Assembly (NCBI RefSeq): GCF_030695065.1 | Contig: NZ_JAUYTR010000016.1 | Location: 62,001-126,000, forward strand | From: Sediminibacterium sp. | Lineage (GTDB): Bacteria; Bacteroidota; Bacteroidia; Chitinophagales; Chitinophagaceae | DNA length: 64,000 nucleotides | Direction of reading: 5' to 3' | Translations under genes and position numbers: made by a program | In this document: piece after piece, positions 60,794-64,000 of the stretch | How positions within the stretch are numbered: position 1 is the stretch's first letter | Layout: the number at the start of each line of letters is the position of its first letter | Notes under the pieces: model-generated | Databases searched by the model: none | What the model was told of the DNA's origin: nothing | What the model saw: the letters and a program-made list of their open reading frames with translations, nothing else

Positions 60794-61633
60794 ATGGAAA
60801 CAGTTAAGGTTGGTCAATTCAATACATTAAGGGTTAGTAGGAAAGTGGAATTTGGCTTCTATTTAGAAGACGGGGCAGAAGGAATTCTTTTACCCAAAAG
60901 ATTTGCTCCCAACCACTTGAATATTGATGATGAAATTGAAGTTTTTGTTTACCATGATTCAGATAATCGACTCATTGCAACAACCCAAAAACCCAAAGCA
61001 GTAGTGGGAGAAATTGCAAAAATGAAAGTGGTATCTGTTACTAAGCAAGGTGCATTTTTAGATTGGGGGCTCATGAAAGATTTATTTGTTCCTGCTTCTA
61101 AGCAAGTTTCAGGTATGAGGCTAGGCGGCGAGTATTTAGTAATGCTATATATTGATGAAATGACTGGGCGAGTTGCTGCTACAGAAAAAGTGGAGAACCT
61201 GATGAGCAATGATGAGTTAACTGTAAAAGAAATGGAGCAGGTAGACTTATTGGTATATAGAACCTCTGAGTTGGGATATGTAATGATCATCAATAATAAA
61301 CATATTGGAATTTTACATGGAAATGAAGTATTTCAGCAATTAGAAATTGGCGAAAAAGTGAAAGGGTTTATAAAAAAAATAAGACCCGATAATAAAATTG
61401 ATTTGATTTTAGGTAAGCCCGGATATACCAAGGTAGAAGATGAGAGCGCTAAAATTTTAAGACTCTTAAATGAAAATAATGGATACCTGCCGTACAACGA
61501 CAAGTCTGATCCCACCGATATCTATGCTTTTTTTGGAATGAGTAAAAAAGCTTTCAAAATGACTACTGGAAATTTATACAAGCAAAAAAAGATTCAATTT
61601 ACCCAAACTGGGATTCAATTAATTGAGCAATAA
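60794..61633 (+). CDS. S1-domain RNA-binding protein, CvfB/YitL-like
   Basis: 279 residues. Three to four S1-like OB folds: residues about 1-65 (G-F-Y-L-E-D-G-A-E-G-I-L-L-P), 70-135 (A-F-L-D-W-G-L-M-K-D-L-F-V-P-A-S-K-Q), 145-210 (H-I-G-I-L-H-G-N-E-V, then I-R-P-D-N-K-I-D-L), and a winged-helix end from about 220 (A-F-F-G-M-S-K-K-A-F-K). CvfB binds RNA in Firmicutes. It is the last gene of the topoisomerase run; its stop codon lies inside a 34-bp palindrome. Confidence 0.85.
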   Translation: METVKVGQFNTLRVSRKVEFGFYLEDGAEGILLPKRFAPNHLNIDDEIEVFVYHDSDNRLIATTQKPKAVVGEIAKMKVVSVTKQGAFLDWGLMKDLFVPASKQVSGMRLGGEYLVMLYIDEMTGRVAATEKVENLMSNDELTVKEMEQVDLLVYRTSELGYVMIINNKHIGILHGNEVFQQLEIGEKVKGFIKKIRPDNKIDLILGKPGYTKVEDESAKILRLLNENNGYLPYNDKSDPTDIYAFFGMSKKAFKMTTGNLYKQKKIQFTQTGIQLIEQ

Positions 61634-61662
61634 TTTAACTAACGCGTGTTAGTTAAATTATT
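61629..61662. repeat. 34-bp near-perfect palindrome, candidate operator
   Basis: Arms 61629-61643 and 61648-61662 are perfectly inverted (15 bp each), around a GCGT centre. It overlaps the cvfB-like stop codon and abuts the thiolase -7 box. The ACTAAC-N4-GTTAGT core looks like a TetR-family operator. As RNA it is a long hairpin, but no T-run follows, so it is a poor terminator. Confidence 0.6.
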
Positions 61663-61669
61663 AACTTTG
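61662..61669 (+). promoter_or_regulatory. -7 box of the thiolase gene
   Basis: TAACTTTG is an exact TAnnTTTG match, 19 bases before the ATG at 61689. The region where a -33 element should lie is inside the palindrome at 61629-61662, so a bound repressor would block this promoter. Confidence 0.6.
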
Positions 61670-61688
61670 CGCTTCAAAATCATTTACT

Positions 61689-62873
61689 ATGTCTACTAAA
61701 GTTGTTTACATTGTTTCTGCTGTAAGAACGCCTATAGGAAGTTTCGGAGGAAGTTTGAAAGATTTTTCTGCTACTCAATTAGGGGCAGTTGCCATTAAAG
61801 GTGCAATCAATAAAGCAGGGATAGATGGGGCTTTAGTAAACGAAGTGTTGATGGGTTGCGTAATTCAAGCTAATACTGGTCAAGCTCCTGCCAGACAAGC
61901 TGCAAAATTTGCTGGTCTTCCAGACTCAGTAATTGCTACTACTGTAAATAAAGTGTGTGCAAGTGGAATGAAAGCCATTGCGCAAGGAGCGCAAGCCATC
62001 TTATTAGGTGATGCCGATATTATTGTTGCCGGCGGTATGGAGAGCATGAGTAATGTTCCTTATTACAGCCCGAATATGCGTTGGGGTAATAAGTATGGCA
62101 ATGTTCAATTGGTAGATGGATTGTCAAAAGATGGGTTAACAGATGTGTATCATAATTATGCAATGGGAAACTCTGCAGAATTATGTGCCAAAGAGTGCAA
62201 TATTTCTAGAGCAGACCAAGATGCTTTTGCCATTGAAAGTTATCAGAGAAGTCAATTAGCATGGAACAAAGGTTGGTTTAATGAAGAAATTGTTCCTGTT
62301 GAAATTCCTCAAAGAAAAGGGGATCCTATTTTATTTGCTAAAGACGAAGAACCGTTTAATGTTAAGTTCGATAAAATTCCTGAATTAAAACCTGCATTTA
62401 TTAAAGATGGAACTGTAACTGCTGCAAATGCAAGTACCATGAACGATGGAGCTGCTGCAGTGGTATTAATGAGTAAAGAAAAAGCAGAAGAGTTAGGCAT
62501 TAAGCCGTTGGCAATTATTAAGTCATATGCAGATGCGGAGCAAGCTCCCGAATGGTTTACCACTACGCCTTCATTGGCGATACCTAAAGCAGTTGCCAAA
62601 GCAGGATTATCTATGGGAGATATTGACTTTGTTGAATTAAACGAAGCATTTTCTGTTGTGGGTATTGCCAATACACAAAAATTGGGTTTAAACCCTGCAA
62701 AAGTAAATGCACATGGTGGGGCAGTTTCTATTGGGCATCCATTGGGTTGCAGTGGTGCCAGAATTATTGTTACATTAATTAATGTGTTGAAGCAGCAAGG
62801 AGGTAAAATAGGAGCGGCTGGTATTTGCAATGGAGGTGGAGGTGCTAGTGCAATGGTGATAGAACTGGCTTAG
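61689..62873 (+). CDS. Acetyl-CoA C-acetyltransferase (thiolase)
   Basis: 394 residues, normal for the biosynthetic/degradative thiolase family. Acyl-accepting Cys90 in N-K-V-C-A-S-G-M-K, then H-G-G-A-V-S-I-G-H-P-L-G-C-S-G-A with the catalytic His near 350, and G-I-C-N-G-G-G-G-A-S with the second Cys near 381. It makes or splits acetoacetyl-CoA, or cleaves 3-ketoacyl-CoA in beta-oxidation. No other fatty-acid gene is adjacent. Its promoter carries a palindrome typical of a TetR-type repressor, which fits regulated lipid or amino-acid breakdown. Confidence 0.93.
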   Translation: MSTKVVYIVSAVRTPIGSFGGSLKDFSATQLGAVAIKGAINKAGIDGALVNEVLMGCVIQANTGQAPARQAAKFAGLPDSVIATTVNKVCASGMKAIAQGAQAILLGDADIIVAGGMESMSNVPYYSPNMRWGNKYGNVQLVDGLSKDGLTDVYHNYAMGNSAELCAKECNISRADQDAFAIESYQRSQLAWNKGWFNEEIVPVEIPQRKGDPILFAKDEEPFNVKFDKIPELKPAFIKDGTVTAANASTMNDGAAAVVLMSKEKAEELGIKPLAIIKSYADAEQAPEWFTTTPSLAIPKAVAKAGLSMGDIDFVELNEAFSVVGIANTQKLGLNPAKVNAHGGAVSIGHPLGCSGARIIVTLINVLKQQGGKIGAAGICNGGGGASAMVIELA

Positions 62874-63508
62874 TAATTACTAATACCCACTCTTTGTTGA
62901 ATATATTCTTGATTGGTTGCTGCTTTTAGCATGGCCATTGCAAGGTCTCCGGCATTTATTCTAAAATGGTTGGGGTCTGGTGCATAGTTAACACTGGTTA
63001 TAAAAATGCCTGTTTCGTCTTTATCATGAATATCTGCCGGACAAAAAAAGGTCCAATCTAAATTGCTTTCTAACAAAAGTTCAAATGCTTTTAAGTGTTC
63101 CATTCCTACTGCAAGATATTCTTCGGGATAATCTTCGGCGTGTAATAATAAAGTGTTGTCTTCTGCATTTAATATGCCCATTCCTCCCAAAGCAATGATT
63201 CTTTTCTTTCCTTTTTTTTGCATCTGTTTGATGATCTGTTTTATTCCTAAACTTCTGGTTTTATCTGAACCATCTGAAGCGCCACCTAAAACAGAGATGA
63301 TAACGTCTGCTTTGTCTATTGCTTTTGCAACATCTTTTTCATCAAAAAGGTACCCTTTTTGAGCGGTCAATTTTTCATTTATATTGTCTTGATCAATCAA
63401 TGATTCCACATTTCTTCCAAAGGCAGTTACTTGATTCCCTTGGTTTAATGCCTGTTGAACAATTCTTTTACCCACCTGGCCTGTTGCTCCAAAAACAGTG
63501 ATATGCAT
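62870..63508 (-). CDS. NAD(P)-binding protein, atypical SDR family
   Basis: 212 residues from ATG 63508 (an in-frame TTG at 63517 adds three residues). N-terminal Rossmann motif V-F-G-A-T-G-Q-V-G near 4-12, then A-F-G-R-N (phosphate contact) and V-I-S-V-L-G-G near 74-80; it resembles NmrA/NAD(P)H-binding proteins that use NADPH or only bind it. No catalytic Tyr-x-x-x-Lys of classical SDR is evident. It is 21 bases downstream of ytxJ in the same direction and likely co-transcribed. The stop interlocks with that of the thiolase. Confidence 0.82.
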   Translation of the reverse strand: MHITVFGATGQVGKRIVQQALNQGNQVTAFGRNVESLIDQDNINEKLTAQKGYLFDEKDVAKAIDKADVIISVLGGASDGSDKTRSLGIKQIIKQMQKKGKKRIIALGGMGILNAEDNTLLLHAEDYPEEYLAVGMEHLKAFELLLESNLDWTFFCPADIHDKDETGIFITSVNYAPDPNHFRINAGDLAMAMLKAATNQEYIQQRVGISNY

Positions 63509-63529
63509 ACAATACAATTTAAAAGCAAA

Positions 63530-63859
63530 CTATGCTACTTGTTCCGCAATTTCATTCATGTTAATGCCTTGATGACTCTCGTCGTATATGCATTCTCCAT
63601 TTTTGATAACTAAGATTTGTGGAGACTCATGATACACATTAAACCGTTCGGCTATTAAACCAGAAATTGTACGAAATTTAATAAGGTCAAGGTAATAAAA
63701 ATCGATATTAGATGGGGGAGTTTCTCTTTCAAGTCTATTTAAAGCCATAGAACTGATACTGCAACGAGTACTATGTTTAAAAATAACCTGAGGAGCTTCA
63801 AATGATTTTTTGCTGATATTATCTAGTTGATCTAATTCTGTTAAAGGAATCCAATTCAT
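63530..63859 (-). CDS. ytxJ: Bacilliredoxin-like protein YtxJ
   Basis: 109 residues, a small thioredoxin-fold protein. The redox motif is T-R-C-S-I-S at 31-36 with one active Cys33. The family (monothiol bacilliredoxin, YtxJ) is linked to bacillithiol, which many Bacteroidota make. It would reduce or bacillithiolate protein thiols in the cytosol. A -7 box TAATTTTG on minus (63874-63881) lies 14 bases before its ATG. The NAD(P)-binding gene follows. Confidence 0.88.
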   Translation of the reverse strand: MNWIPLTELDQLDNISKKSFEAPQVIFKHSTRCSISSMALNRLERETPPSNIDFYYLDLIKFRTISGLIAERFNVYHESPQILVIKNGECIYDESHQGINMNEIAEQVA

Positions 63860-63864
63860 GCAAA

Positions 63865-63881
63865 TATTTTTTGCAAAATTA
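63865..63881. promoter_or_regulatory. Overlapping divergent -7 boxes at the ytxJ start
   Basis: CAAAATTA on plus (63874-63881), TAATTTTG on minus, directs ytxJ. TATTTTTTG (63865-63873), one base longer than consensus, points to the right. They share the 10-bp palindrome TTTTGCAAAA (63869-63878), the same arrangement as at purB/mqnA. Confidence 0.45.
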
Positions 63882-63913
63882 ATTCATTTACAGCTTATCC
63901 CCTGAAATATCGT

Positions 63914-64000
63914 GGGTTGGTGGTAGGGCAACCTTTGCCTTTAACAGATGCGCAAGAACTCACAAGTACACTTGTAAAAACGGCAAGTAAAATGATGAAA
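63914..64000 (+). CDS. Possible gene start, cut by the right edge
   Basis: A frame open to the window end reads L-V-V-G-Q-P-L-P-L-T-D-A-Q-E-L-T-S-T-L and on to K-M-M-K. It is also open upstream to about 63860 (peptide T-A-Y-P-L-K-Y-R-G before the TTG), but no ATG is present in frame, so the start is uncertain (TTG 63914 or a rarer codon upstream). No family recognised. Support is the reading frame and a nearby rightward -7-like box only. Confidence 0.3.

Noticed and set aside
62309-62830. 173-codon open frame on minus opposite the thiolase.
   Set aside because: Shadow of a gene with all catalytic motifs; no signal, domain or promoter of its own.
1-64000. tRNA, rRNA, riboswitch (including FMN before ribBA) and CRISPR.
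   Set aside because: I read all spacers and saw no cloverleaf, regular repeat-spacer series or recognisable aptamer core.

Overview
The window is chromosomal DNA of a low-GC Bacteroidota member, most likely Chitinophagaceae-like. This rests on two Oar-type TonB receptors, an ECF sigma factor paired with a beta-barrel protein, a zinc-less L36, the type of alpha operon, mqnA (futalosine menaquinone route), a YtxJ bacilliredoxin, and repeated TAnnTTTG -7 promoter boxes with almost no Shine-Dalgarno signals. I see no insertion sequence, phage gene, tRNA, rRNA or CRISPR array. No gene-free stretch exceeds 300 bases.

Layout. 1-2814 (minus): ECF sigma factor, a membrane-anchored protein with a C-terminal barrel-like region, and a lipoprotein cut by the window edge. 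2953-5973: a GCS2-type carboxylate-amine ligase and an ATP-grasp ligase, divergent from an esterase with an EF-hand-like loop; this is the best candidate here for an undescribed small-molecule system. 6058-12696: two tandem Oar-like receptors. 12823-20183: ribBA, a tail-fibre-like secreted protein, phoH, rpe, a TolB-like propeller protein, a His-rich membrane protein, homogentisate dioxygenase and a hypothetical protein. 20403-24172: infA, rpmJ (too short for normal ORF calling), rpsM, rpsK, rpsD, rpoA, rplQ, with hairpin-rich spacers around rpsK. 24302-27445: carA, aroQ and a GT39-like glycosyltransferase. 27442-33610 (minus): purB then a TamB-like protein. 33677-38835: mqnA overlapping a GT2 gene, then a small glycan cluster of glycosyltransferases and methyltransferases in both orientations.

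38832-55031 holds a MORN-like protein, an Asp-box propeller protein, a methyltransferase, an M16 protease, a PafA-like phosphatase, an alpha-oxoamine synthase (sphingolipid type), a DUF2911 protein, xerD, two YkgJ cysteine-cluster proteins, a Ycf48-like protein, tcdA and a NamZ-like protein with no signal peptide. 55178-61633 is one tight plus-strand run: parE, a DUF1835 protein, a cupin, parC and a CvfB-like S1 protein. 61689-63859 carries a thiolase behind a 34-bp palindrome, an NAD(P)-binding protein and ytxJ. A partial frame may start at the right edge.

Architecture. Four convergent gene pairs interlock their stop codons in a 4-base YTAR overlap, and three more lie within 5 bases, so read-through antisense RNA is likely. 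Terminators are clear at about ten places. One lies inside the coding end of the opposing gene (42111-42148), and one abuts the ATG of the next gene (45773-45803). Four genes (sigma factor, tamB-like, mqnA, pafA-like) have no usable ATG and appear to start with TTG.
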